NCBI GenBank assembly: GCA_947630755.1
Contig: CANRIU010000002.1
Coordinates: 1-64,000 of the forward strand
Length of the DNA: 64,000 nt
Source: an uncultured Oscillospiraceae bacterium
Lineage (GTDB): Bacteria > Bacillota > Clostridia > Oscillospirales > Oscillospiraceae
Direction: 5' to 3'
The translations under genes and the position numbers were made by a program. Shown here in pieces: positions 16,219-25,023 of this stretch. Under the pieces are notes generated by a model that had not been told where the DNA came from, made no database searches, and worked only from the letters and a program-made list of their open reading frames with translations. The first letter of the stretch is position 1; each line of letters opens with the position of its first letter.

Positions 16219-18081
16219 TCATTCGTCGCTCTCGCCGCTTCTGCGGCGGTACATCTCCAAAAATCCCTCTCTCTTGAACGCGGCAACTCCCCGCCGCAGC
16301 TCCTCGACCCTGCCGGGCTTTTCAAGAAGCTCCCCGATAAACGGCGCGTATTTCGTGCCCGCGCCACGAATGATCTCCTCCACCGCTTTCTCAAGGCTCG
16401 TCCCCGGCCTGTACCGCCCCGCGGTCTCCTCCTCCGTGCACGCCAGCGCGTCGGAGGCGGACACAATATAAATCATCGCCCTCATGGACGACTGCTTTGC
16501 GGAGAAGCCCAGCGGGAAGCCGCTCTTTTCGTCGTAGCTCAGGTGGTGCCCGTTTGCCACGTCCACGCAGTCCCGGGTGGAGGCGAACAGGCTGAGCATC
16601 GACGCCCCGCACTGTGTGTGGAGGCTCAGTATGTCCTCCTCCTCTTCAAAAAGCCCCCTCGGCGCGCCGATCTCCAGCTTTACGAAGTGGAGCATACCCA
16701 CGTCGTAAACTCTCCCCGCCCGGAAGGCGAGGTCCATCAGCATATCCCGGTTCCAAATCGCGTCCGACGGCCTCATTATCCCCGGAAGCCCCACGAGCTT
16801 CTCGGGGCAGTCCTCAACAGCCCACTTCGTAATGAGCCTGGCGATGGAGCCGCTGTTGTACATCCTCAAAAACCCCGTGGGATTCCGGCAGGCGATGACC
16901 GTCTGCACAAGCTCATAGAAGGACATGGCCCCCTCCATCTCCCTGTATGCGTAAAGGAACTGGAGCAGATATAACGTGAGCTGGTCGTCGCCGGAGCCCC
17001 TTGGCGCGCCGCGAAGCCAGGAGATCATCCTTTCCGTCATCCGTCTGACCCTGACGGAAGTGATCTGCTCGAGCCTGGGGTCCGTGGTCTTTTTTGAGTA
17101 CTCCATATAGTACGCCGGGGCGCTGACATGGCAGAACATCCCGGAGCTGTCGTACTCCATGGGCCCCCTGGCGGTAGTCAGCGCATACAGCCCGTCAAGC
17201 AGGTCCGACAGCAGCATAGCCCCGCAGTGGTACTTCGCCGCCATATATGCGTACTGCCACCTGGGCTGGAGTGGTTCGCCGCTCTCCCGCGCCGCCTGGA
17301 GCTGCCTCTCCTGCACTGTCTGGGCTGACTCCAGCACCTGGGCGAAGGCATCCGGTCCGGCCCTGCCGGAGCGCAGGAAGGACAGAAGCGTCGTGCGCTC
17401 CTGATGGCTCTTGTACAGGTACACATCCCAGGGGAGCTCCGGCGTCTTTGCCCGGACGTCGGGGTCTGATAGTATCTTTATCGATCTTCCCGAGAGCCTC
17501 AGCTTCGTCAGGGCGTTCTCCGTGGTGCTCCCGTCATACGTCAGGACTATGTTCCCCATGCTCCTGTGGATATATCCGCGGGTCTCCGCGTCCGCCTTGT
17601 CGTAGAAGTCCGACTCATAATATGACGCCGCCTCGGAGAAGCACATGCGTATGCGCACGCGGTAGAGGCGTATTCGTGTCGGCTGGAGCATATTCTCGAT
17701 GTTGTGAAGGGCCATACCCACATTGTACAGCTCCTTTATCAGCATCGCCTTGTCGCCCCTGTGGCGCGCATAGCTCAAAAGCGCCATGTGTATCCTGAGA
17801 TTCAGCCCCACGTCCCGGCGCTTCGGGCCGCTCATCGCCATTCCGGCGAAATCCTCAAGCTCCTTTATCTCCTCCGGGGAGGCGGAAAGAATGTTGTCCA
17901 GCACCGGAAAGAGCCCCGTTCTCAAAAGCTCCGTGCCTTTGTATACAAGCTCCCGCTTCTCCCTTACGGCGCCCACGCCGTAGGATATGAAGCTCTCAAG
18001 GTCCGTGAAGCTCTCCTTCGGGAAGGGCTCGTCCGTGAACTCCCCGAGAAGCGCCAGATATTCCTCCTGATAACGTCTCAT
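16219..18081 (-). CDS. Putative signalling effector with degenerate HD-GYP-like C-terminus
   Basis: 620 aa, soluble. Residues 1-~380 are helical with no motif I recognise. Residues ~430-590 follow the HD-GYP layout: MLMDLAFRAGRVYDVGMLHF where HD would be, a LHTQCGASML helix, then GHHLSYDEKSGFPLGFSA and SASDALACT, and a GRYRPGTSLEKAVEEII segment. In active cyclic-di-GMP phosphodiesterases these are HD, HHExxDGxGYP and DxxDA; here HD is YD and HHE is HHL, so the metal site looks incomplete. Start ATG at 18081 (GGGAGGT at correct spacing) rather than GTG two codons before. It follows the hybrid kinase by 23 bp, so it is probably its output or partner. Confidence 0.6.
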   Translation of the reverse strand: MRRYQEEYLALLGEFTDEPFPKESFTDLESFISYGVGAVREKRELVYKGTELLRTGLFPVLDNILSASPEEIKELEDFAGMAMSGPKRRDVGLNLRIHMALLSYARHRGDKAMLIKELYNVGMALHNIENMLQPTRIRLYRVRIRMCFSEAASYYESDFYDKADAETRGYIHRSMGNIVLTYDGSTTENALTKLRLSGRSIKILSDPDVRAKTPELPWDVYLYKSHQERTTLLSFLRSGRAGPDAFAQVLESAQTVQERQLQAARESGEPLQPRWQYAYMAAKYHCGAMLLSDLLDGLYALTTARGPMEYDSSGMFCHVSAPAYYMEYSKKTTDPRLEQITSVRVRRMTERMISWLRGAPRGSGDDQLTLYLLQFLYAYREMEGAMSFYELVQTVIACRNPTGFLRMYNSGSIARLITKWAVEDCPEKLVGLPGIMRPSDAIWNRDMLMDLAFRAGRVYDVGMLHFVKLEIGAPRGLFEEEEDILSLHTQCGASMLSLFASTRDCVDVANGHHLSYDEKSGFPLGFSAKQSSMRAMIYIVSASDALACTEEETAGRYRPGTSLEKAVEEIIRGAGTKYAPFIGELLEKPGRVEELRRGVAAFKREGFLEMYRRRSGESDE

Positions 18082-18104
18082 GTTCACACCTCCCGTCCCC
18101 GGCG

Positions 18105-20027
18105 TCAGCGGGGCTTTTTAGCTGACAGGAACTTCTCCATAACCGTGGCAAGGCTCTCGAGGCTCACTGGCTTGGGGACGTGGCCGTTCATCCCGGCCCT
18201 CTCGCAGGCCCTGATGTCCTCCACAAAGGCGTTGGCGCTCATTGCCACGATGGGAACGCCAATGGCCTTTGGCGTTCCCAGGCCCCTTATGGCCCTGGTC
18301 GCCTCGTACCCGTCCATGACGGGCATCTGTATATCCATAAAAATGAAATCGTAGCGGTCCGGGTCCCTCTCAAACTTCTCCAGCGCCTCTCTGCCGTCCT
18401 CGGCGCACTCCACCGACGCGCCCAGCAGCTCCAGAAGCTCCACCCCGATCTCACGGTTTATCTCGTTGTCCTCCACCAGAAGGATGTTGTAGCCCTCAAA
18501 ACTTGTGTTGCCCTCCGCGTCGACGTGCTTTGCCGACCTCCCCGCCTCGGTGTAGGCGTAGAGCGCCTCCCCAAGGCGCGAGCGGAACAGGGGCTTCGGG
18601 ACAAAGGCGGAGATGCCGAATTTCCGCATCTCGTCCGAGGAGTAGGGCCACTCATAGGCCGACATAAGAAGTATCGGAATATCCGTGCCCAGCGCCGCCC
18701 GGAGCTCCCGGCAGGCCTGCACCCCGTCCACCACCGGGAGCCTCCAGCCCAGCAGAATCGCAAAGTAGTCCTGCCCTCTCATTCTGGCGTCCGCCGCCAT
18801 CTCCATGGCGTCCCCGGCGCTGGTGCACAGGTCGCACTCCATCCCCAGGTCCTGAAGTATCTCCCGCAGGTTCTCGATGGACCCTGCGTCGGAGTCCGCC
18901 GCCAGCACCTTAAGGCCCCGGAGCTCCCGGAGCTCGTCGGACTTGTCGGTGAGCTGCTCCAGCGGCAGCGTCACGGTGAAGGTCGTGCCTCGGCCCTCCT
19001 CGCTCTCAACGGTTATCTCGCCGTTCATCATCTTTACAAGGTTCTGGGTGATCGTCATTCCAAGTCCGGTGCCCTCGATGCGGTGCACGGACTCCGCCCT
19101 CTCAAAGGGCTGAAAGACCTTCTCCAAAAACTCCGGGCTCATGCCGATGCCGTTGTCCGTGACCTCGAACTCATAGTAGGCGTAGTTTCGCCCCGAGCCG
19201 CCCACGTCACGGTTTTCCCGGACGGTGAGGGTTATCGTCCCCTCCTCCGGCGTGAACTTCACGGCGTTGGACAGGATGTTTATAAGCACCTGCTGTATCC
19301 TCAACTGGTCGCCTCTGACGCGCTCGTGTCGGATCCCGGTGAAGTCCAGCACCACCGTCTGGTTCTTTCTGTCGGCCTGTGGGCGGAACACCGCCATAAG
19401 GGAGTAGATGAAGTCCGCCATCGTAAACGCCTCCGGCGACAGCGTCATCTTTCCGCTCTCTATCCTCGACATATCGAGGATGTCGTTTATAAGCCCCAGA
19501 AGGTGCCGGGAGGACAGGTCGATCTTCTCCACGCAGTCCTCGATTCTCTCCCTGTCGTCCATGTGTGCCCGGGCTATGGTCGTCATGCCGATTATGGCGT
19601 TAAGGGGGGTCCTTATATCGTGGGACATATTTGACAGAAAGTCGGATTTCGCCCTGTTCGCCGCGTTAGCCGCGTCAAGGGCGCTCTGCAATGCCGCCTT
19701 AGCGGCGACAATGCTCTCCTCCTGTGCGCGTATGTCCTCGGTTATGTCCCGTATCAGCACCATCGCCGTCCCGTCGGGGTAGACCGACACACTGGCGTAG
19801 ATGCTCTTCCCCAGCAGCTTCCCGCGAAACAGTCCCGCGCCCATATTGAGATGCTCCTGAAGCTCCTCAACCAGCTTATCCTCCTGCCCCCCGGCGAATT
19901 TCACCGCCTCCGGGTTCAAATATTCAAGACGCCAGGCGCCGCCGTCCCTTGAAAACAGTGCCGCCGGGGCGGCAACCGGCCCGAAAATCTCCGACGCCTT
20001 ATCCAGATACTCCTTCAATGGGAGCAC
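18105..20027 (-). CDS. Hybrid sensor histidine kinase with two receiver domains
   Basis: 640 aa, no membrane segment, so cytoplasmic. A PAS-like domain (~10-95) is followed by a HisKA domain with SNMSHDIRTPLNAI (His136), an HATPase domain with ILSNAVKFTPEEG, TDNGIGM and GTGLGM, and two receivers. The first (~370-490) has ILLGWRLPVVDG, where the phospho-acceptor Asp is Gly, so it cannot be phosphorylated there. The second (~513-635) is canonical with FMDIQMPVMDG. An AAGGAGGT directly abuts the GTG at 20027 but is ideally spaced for a TTG at 20018, so the true start may be three codons later. It is followed by the HD-GYP-like gene. Confidence 0.9.
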   Translation of the reverse strand: MLPLKEYLDKASEIFGPVAAPAALFSRDGGAWRLEYLNPEAVKFAGGQEDKLVEELQEHLNMGAGLFRGKLLGKSIYASVSVYPDGTAMVLIRDITEDIRAQEESIVAAKAALQSALDAANAANRAKSDFLSNMSHDIRTPLNAIIGMTTIARAHMDDRERIEDCVEKIDLSSRHLLGLINDILDMSRIESGKMTLSPEAFTMADFIYSLMAVFRPQADRKNQTVVLDFTGIRHERVRGDQLRIQQVLINILSNAVKFTPEEGTITLTVRENRDVGGSGRNYAYYEFEVTDNGIGMSPEFLEKVFQPFERAESVHRIEGTGLGMTITQNLVKMMNGEITVESEEGRGTTFTVTLPLEQLTDKSDELRELRGLKVLAADSDAGSIENLREILQDLGMECDLCTSAGDAMEMAADARMRGQDYFAILLGWRLPVVDGVQACRELRAALGTDIPILLMSAYEWPYSSDEMRKFGISAFVPKPLFRSRLGEALYAYTEAGRSAKHVDAEGNTSFEGYNILLVEDNEINREIGVELLELLGASVECAEDGREALEKFERDPDRYDFIFMDIQMPVMDGYEATRAIRGLGTPKAIGVPIVAMSANAFVEDIRACERAGMNGHVPKPVSLESLATVMEKFLSAKKPR

Positions 20028-20060
20028 ACCTCCTTAGAGTAAGTAGCCAAAATAGTAAAG

Positions 20061-22475
20061 TCAGCCAAGGGTGTCCACAAGGTCAATGACTTGGGACGCG
20101 CACCTCACGGCCTTTTCCCTCGGAAGCGCGCCTCTTTTAAGCTCCTTGAGAGCCGCTCTCCAGTCGCTGCGGGAGCCGGGCATAAATATATTTCCCGCGG
20201 CGATAGTCGGCGCGGACAGGGCGACGGGATACTTCTGATTATCCCCGACTACGGACATGACCCAGTCGGTCATGATAAGCCCCCGCCAGCCCCACTCCCG
20301 GCGGAGCACTACGGCGCTCAAATCCTCCCTCTCGGAGGTGTGGGTCCCGTTTAAGAGGTTATATGAGGTCATCACCGCGGCGGGATTTGCCTCGGCGATG
20401 CAGATGCCAAATCCCCGGATGTACGTCTCCCGCAGCGCCCTCTCGCTCAAAATGCTGTTGGAGCAGTACCTGTTCGTCTCCTGATTGTTGCAGCAAAAAT
20501 GCTTTATCGTCACTCCCCTGCCCGGTCTTGACTGGACCCCCAGCGTCACCGCCGCGGCGGTCCTGCCGGAGATAAGCGGGTCCTCGGAGTAATACTCAAA
20601 ATTCCTTCCGCATAGGGGCGAGCGATGAATATTGAGCGCCGGAGCCAGCCAGAGATCCACGCCGAAGCGCTCCATCTCCTCCCCCACTATCACGCCAACG
20701 CTCCGCGCAAGCTCCGTGTTCCAGCTCTGGGCAATAGCGGTGCCGATGGGTATGGCGGTGCAGAATTGGTAGCGTATCTCCTCCGTGGGCTTCTTCCGGG
20801 TGAGGTCTATGAGCATCTTCGACGCGCCGTTCATAAGCTCCTCAAAGCCCGCGGGCAGGGTGCTGTCAACAGACTGGGGGACGCCCCTTTTGTCAATATA
20901 GTATCTCTTTGCAAGTCTCAACCCGGCAGGGCCGTCAGCCATCACAAGGCCCCTTATGCCCTTTATGCTGCCGCAGGTCTCCCCCGCCGCCCCCGCCACA
21001 GACAGAGACGCAGAGCCAATTATTCCGTCAATGCCAAGGGAGCCGGAAAACCGCCCGCAGCACATAAGTATGAGCTCCTCATCTGAAAGCCTGCCTGCGG
21101 TTTCCAGGGCCTTCTCCGAGGGCTTCGCGCACTCCGGGAATCTGATGTCGGAAAACGCCCCGGGGTCGAGCTTCAAAACCTTCGCTCTCTCCGGAAGCTC
21201 CGCCGTTTTACGGTGCTCCGGCCTCCAGTCCTCAAAGTCCGGCTTCCCGCCGACGTGCTCCACCTCACGCAAGGTCACGTCCCCCGTGAGCTCCACCGCC
21301 CCGGCTGCGGCCGTGTCATCTGAGCTGCGCCCAACAAAGACTGTATAGCGCCCCTTCTCCAGCACATAGGCGCTCTTTTCCTCGTCAAAAGCGGCAAGCT
21401 CCGCCATGTCAAAGCACACCTTGACGCCCTGCGCCTCTCCAGGCAGCAGGGTCCCTGTCTTGCTATACCCGGCAAGGGTCTTTACAGGCTGGTCAAGCTT
21501 TCCCCAGGGGACGCTGACATAGACCTGAACCGTCTCCTTTCCGGGGAAGGCCCCGGAGTTGAATACGGGCACAGTCACCTGGACACGGTGTCCCTCCAGC
21601 TCAAGCCGCGCCGCGCCGTAGGAAAAGTCCGTGTAGCCCAGACCGTATCCGAAGGGAAAAACAGGCTTTACCCCGGCGCTCTCATAGTACCGATAGCCGA
21701 CGTATATGCCCTCTTTATATCTCGTCTCGTCGTCGCCGCCAAAATCGCCGAGCTTCGGCAGCTCCTCCGCAGCGGCCCAGGTCGTTGCGAGCTTTCCGGA
21801 GGGCTGCGCCCTGCCAAGGAGAATATCCGCCAGCACAGTCCCGGTCACAACGCCAAGCTGCGACAGCAGCAGTATGTTGTCCACCTTCAAAACAGGCGTA
21901 AGATCCACCGGGCCACCCACGTTGAGCACCAGCATGAAGTGCTCATACCGCTCGTTTGCGGCGAGAATATCCCGGATCTCCGTCCCGGTCAGCATGTAAT
22001 CCCCGGCGGAGAGGGTCCTGTCGTTCCCCTCGCCGGAGTTTCGCGCCAGCACATATACAGCCGTGTCGCCCTCGCCCTCAAGGGGAAGGTCATACTCCGG
22101 CTCTGTCATCACCGCGCCCATTCCGAGGATAAAGGGAGACTTGTGCTCCCTCTTTGCCCTCTCCTTTATCCCGGCAATAAAGCTTATGTGGGCGGCGTTC
22201 ATAACCGCGTCGTAACCGTCCAGCCACTTTTGCGTGGTGACGGTAAAGCCCGCGTCACGAAGCCCCTGCTCGCAGGTTATATAGAATCTGGAGTTTACGT
22301 CGCCGCTTCCGGTACCGCCCTTGACGGTTCGGCGTCCGCCGCTGCCATACAGCGCGATCTTCCCCGGAGCCTCAAGGGGAAAATCTCCGCGCCTTTTAAG
22401 GAGCACCGCGCACTCCGGCGCAAGCTCCCGCAGCGTATCAAAGTGCTCGCGCTCATACTGCTCCATTTTCTCCAT
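20061..22475 (-). CDS. GH3 beta-glucosidase, circularly permuted domain order
   Basis: 804 aa. The usual GH3 order is reversed: the alpha/beta-sandwich domain comes first (CAVLLKRRGDFPLEAPGKI, GGTGSGDVNSR), then a fibronectin III-like domain (GKETVQVYVSVPWGKLDQPV), and the TIM-barrel catalytic domain last (GLVMADGPAGLRLAKRYY, CGRNFEYYSEDP, IKHFCCNNQETNR). The nucleophile Asp is in RGLIMTDWVMS. This permutation is known in Ruminococcus albus and relatives. No signal peptide, so it hydrolyses imported beta-glucosides in the cytoplasm. It stands alone 33 bp upstream of the hybrid kinase gene, without a sugar transporter beside it. Confidence 0.92.
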   Translation of the reverse strand: MEKMEQYEREHFDTLRELAPECAVLLKRRGDFPLEAPGKIALYGSGGRRTVKGGTGSGDVNSRFYITCEQGLRDAGFTVTTQKWLDGYDAVMNAAHISFIAGIKERAKREHKSPFILGMGAVMTEPEYDLPLEGEGDTAVYVLARNSGEGNDRTLSAGDYMLTGTEIRDILAANERYEHFMLVLNVGGPVDLTPVLKVDNILLLSQLGVVTGTVLADILLGRAQPSGKLATTWAAAEELPKLGDFGGDDETRYKEGIYVGYRYYESAGVKPVFPFGYGLGYTDFSYGAARLELEGHRVQVTVPVFNSGAFPGKETVQVYVSVPWGKLDQPVKTLAGYSKTGTLLPGEAQGVKVCFDMAELAAFDEEKSAYVLEKGRYTVFVGRSSDDTAAAGAVELTGDVTLREVEHVGGKPDFEDWRPEHRKTAELPERAKVLKLDPGAFSDIRFPECAKPSEKALETAGRLSDEELILMCCGRFSGSLGIDGIIGSASLSVAGAAGETCGSIKGIRGLVMADGPAGLRLAKRYYIDKRGVPQSVDSTLPAGFEELMNGASKMLIDLTRKKPTEEIRYQFCTAIPIGTAIAQSWNTELARSVGVIVGEEMERFGVDLWLAPALNIHRSPLCGRNFEYYSEDPLISGRTAAAVTLGVQSRPGRGVTIKHFCCNNQETNRYCSNSILSERALRETYIRGFGICIAEANPAAVMTSYNLLNGTHTSEREDLSAVVLRREWGWRGLIMTDWVMSVVGDNQKYPVALSAPTIAAGNIFMPGSRSDWRAALKELKRGALPREKAVRCASQVIDLVDTLG

Positions 22476-22617
22476 AAATTTTTCGCCCCGCCTTATTAAA
22501 CATAATAATAGTCAAGTGCAAAAAGGCATATTTTTTAGTTATTATATCATCTTTTTCCTGCGGCGTCTATATAAAAATCAATCAGGCTCCCCATTTTTAT
22601 ATCTTTTTGGAAAAAAG

Positions 22618-22651
22618 CATCCCCGGACCGGCAAAATAACGGTCCGGGGAT
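22618..22651 (-). terminator. Terminator after the YhaM-like gene
   Basis: CATCCCCGGACCG and CGGTCCGGGGATG arms; on the minus strand the hairpin is followed by CTTTTTTCC. Confidence 0.85.
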
Positions 22652-22679
22652 GATAATTAGCTCAAATAAACTGAGCTTT

Positions 22680-23627
22680 TTACCCGTGTTTATATATCTT
22701 CTTTTCGAGGGCGAATATCCGCTGGCTGAACTGTCCCGGTTCAAGCTTCTCCATATTCTCCCGGTAGATCTCCATCCTGCTGTCCACAAGGTCGATGAGG
22801 CTCAAAAGCTCCGCCTCGGCGCACATCGGTCGCACCGCTGCGCCAAACTCCGGGTCTCCGTGGTGGGAAAGGAGCATATGGCGTAAAAGCATAGACTTCT
22901 CCTCCGGCGTGCCCAGGCTCTCGGCGACGCGGCCCGCCTCCTCCGCCCCCATGACCAGGTGCCCGAGAAGCTCACCCTTTACTGAGTAGTCCGTCACCAG
23001 CCCCATCTCGGAATATAAAAACTCCTCCTCCTTGCCAAGGTCATGGAGCAGCGTCCCCGCCAGAAGAAGGCTCCTGTCCACGGTGTCGGAGTAAAGCTTC
23101 GCCAGAAAATCCGCCGTTCTCAGCATATTCGCCGTGTGCATCAAAAGCCCCGACAAAAAGCTGTGGTGGACCGTCTTTCCCGCCGGGATATTTTTCAGCG
23201 CGTCGCCGTGGAGCCGCAGCATCTCAAGGCATATGTCCCGATAATCCTTATCCTCTATGCTCTCGGCATACCTTGTGACCTCATCAAAAACGCCGTCAAT
23301 GTCTATCGGCGCTACCGGAACAAGCCTTGAGAGATCCGGCCTGTCGTTCGGTCCCGCGGTCCTCAGTCTCTCCGCGGTAAACTGGAGCGCCCCGCGAAAC
23401 TCGCTGACGGTGCCCCGCACCTTGACAACTCCCCCCTCGTCCCCGGGGCCCACCGGCCCGGAGTAGTCCCAGACCTTCATATCAATGTCGCCGCTGGCGT
23501 CGGAGATAACCGCGTTTAAGTACGGCTTTCCGTTGTTGGACACCTTCTGCTGTGCGGTTTTCAGCACATAGTACCCCTCAAGCTCGTCCCCCACCCGCAT
23601 TTGGGACACATATATGTCGTAAAGCAT
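22680..23627 (-). CDS. HD-domain 3'-5' exonuclease, YhaM family
   Basis: 315 aa. An N-terminal OB-fold (~10-95: KPYLNAVISDASGDIDMKVW) is followed by an HD domain: HHSFLSGLLMHTANMLR, then LLAGTLLHDLGKEEEF with the HD pair, and MLLSHHGDPEFGA. This is the arrangement of Bacillus YhaM, a 3'-5' exoribonuclease that also acts on DNA. Start at 23627 with CGGAGGGAA; a longer frame begins 14 codons upstream without an SD. Single-gene unit with its own terminator. Confidence 0.9.
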   Translation of the reverse strand: MLYDIYVSQMRVGDELEGYYVLKTAQQKVSNNGKPYLNAVISDASGDIDMKVWDYSGPVGPGDEGGVVKVRGTVSEFRGALQFTAERLRTAGPNDRPDLSRLVPVAPIDIDGVFDEVTRYAESIEDKDYRDICLEMLRLHGDALKNIPAGKTVHHSFLSGLLMHTANMLRTADFLAKLYSDTVDRSLLLAGTLLHDLGKEEEFLYSEMGLVTDYSVKGELLGHLVMGAEEAGRVAESLGTPEEKSMLLRHMLLSHHGDPEFGAAVRPMCAEAELLSLIDLVDSRMEIYRENMEKLEPGQFSQRIFALEKKIYKHG

Positions 23628-23826
23628 CAAATTCCCTCCGTAGTTTTCAGGCAAAAAGCCGAATTTCAATTATAGCGCTCCTCCGCCCGGATCCGGGACC
23701 GATATTCCGGAGAACAAAACAGGTCTCCCGTCCCTTACAGATATTTCCGCCGGGCATAGGGCTTTTCTATTATACCATTTTTTCGTTCCCGCGCAATACC
23801 CCATCCGCACACTTTTTGCGTGAAGC

Positions 23827-23861
23827 CAAAAAAATCCGGAGCACCCTCGGGTGCTCCGGAT
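23827..23861 (-). terminator. Terminator ending the pectin/galacturonide operon
   Basis: ATCCGGAGCACC-CTCG-GGTGCTCCGGAT; on the minus strand it is followed by TTTTTTTGG. It lies 29 bp after the last gene (msmK-like) of the operon. Confidence 0.85.
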
Positions 23862-23889
23862 AGTGCGGCACAAATTATCCCTCTCAGGG

Positions 23890-24969
23890 TCACTTAATGA
23901 CGAGCTCCGTCTCGCCGTCAAAGAGGTACACATTCTCATAGGGAATGGAGAACTCAATATCGGCGTCGACCTTCGGAGTGTCATGGGGGTCGACCTTGAG
24001 GATGGCCTTGTCGTCGTCGGCGATGATGTAGATGTTGGTGTTGTCTCCCAGCATCTCCGTCAGCTCCACCTGGGCCTTGACAATGTAGGCGTTGCTCCTG
24101 GCGCCAAGCTCGATGTGCTCGGGACGGAAGCCGAAGACCAGCTCCTTGCCCTCGTACTTCTTCGCCTTGTCGCCGAGCTTCCTTGCGACATCAAGGACGT
24201 TCTTGCCGAAGGTGAGCTTTCCGCCCTTGACCTTGCCGCGCACGAAGTTCATGGGCGGCTCGCCGATGAACCCCGCCACAAAGACGTTAGCCGGCTCATA
24301 ATAGAGGTCATAGGGAGTGCCCACCTGCTGGATGTAGCCCTCCTTCATGACGACGATGCGGTCGGCAAGCGTCATGGCCTCGGTCTGGTCGTGGGTGACG
24401 TAAATGGTGGTGGCGCCGGTGTTCCGGTGGATCTGGGCGATCTCGGAACGCATGGTCACGCGCTGCTTTGCGTCAAGGTTGGAGAGCGGCTCGTCCATGA
24501 GGAACACGCCCACCTTGCGGATGATGGCGCGGCCTATGGCGACACGCTGTCTCTGTCCGCCTGACAGAGCCCTGGGGAAACGGTCAAGATAATCCGTAAG
24601 GCCCAGGATCCGGGCTGTGTTCTTGACCTTCTCCTCAATGACATCCTCGTCAACGCCCTGGAGAGTCAGTCCAAAGGCGATGTTGTCAAAGACGGTCATC
24701 TGCGGATACAGAGCGTAGCTCTGGAATACCATGGCTATCTGGCGCTCACGGGGGCCCATCTCGTTGGCGCGCTTCCCGTCAATGAGGAATTCGCCGTTGG
24801 AGATGTCCTCAAGTCCCGCGACCATGCGGAGCGTGGTGGACTTGCCGCAACCGGAGGGTCCGACGAAGACGATAAACTCGCCCTTCTGGATCTCCAGATT
24901 GAAGTCGTGTACCGCGTGATAGCCGTTGGGGTAAATTTTATTGATGTTTTTCAGGGTCAAGTATGACAT
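23890..24969 (-). CDS. Sugar ABC transporter ATPase, MsmK/UgpC type (copy 1)
   Basis: 359 aa. Walker A GPSGCGKSTT, Q-loop MVFQSYALYP, signature LSGGQRQRVAIGR, Walker B VFLMDEPLSNLDAK, switch VTHDQTEAM, then a C-terminal MOP/TOBE-type regulatory domain (~235-359). Such ATPases energise LplB/MalFG-type sugar importers and can serve several of them. The operon contains a second paralogue at 27886-28959, so this may be the shared or substrate-specialised copy. Last gene of the operon, 54 bp after the polygalacturonase. Confidence 0.93.
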   Translation of the reverse strand: MSYLTLKNINKIYPNGYHAVHDFNLEIQKGEFIVFVGPSGCGKSTTLRMVAGLEDISNGEFLIDGKRANEMGPRERQIAMVFQSYALYPQMTVFDNIAFGLTLQGVDEDVIEEKVKNTARILGLTDYLDRFPRALSGGQRQRVAIGRAIIRKVGVFLMDEPLSNLDAKQRVTMRSEIAQIHRNTGATTIYVTHDQTEAMTLADRIVVMKEGYIQQVGTPYDLYYEPANVFVAGFIGEPPMNFVRGKVKGGKLTFGKNVLDVARKLGDKAKKYEGKELVFGFRPEHIELGARSNAYIVKAQVELTEMLGDNTNIYIIADDDKAILKVDPHDTPKVDADIEFSIPYENVYLFDGETELVIK

Positions 24970-25023
24970 AGCTTTGTCTCCTTACACTTAAATTTACCGC
25001 GGGGTCAGGAAACAATAGGTAAC

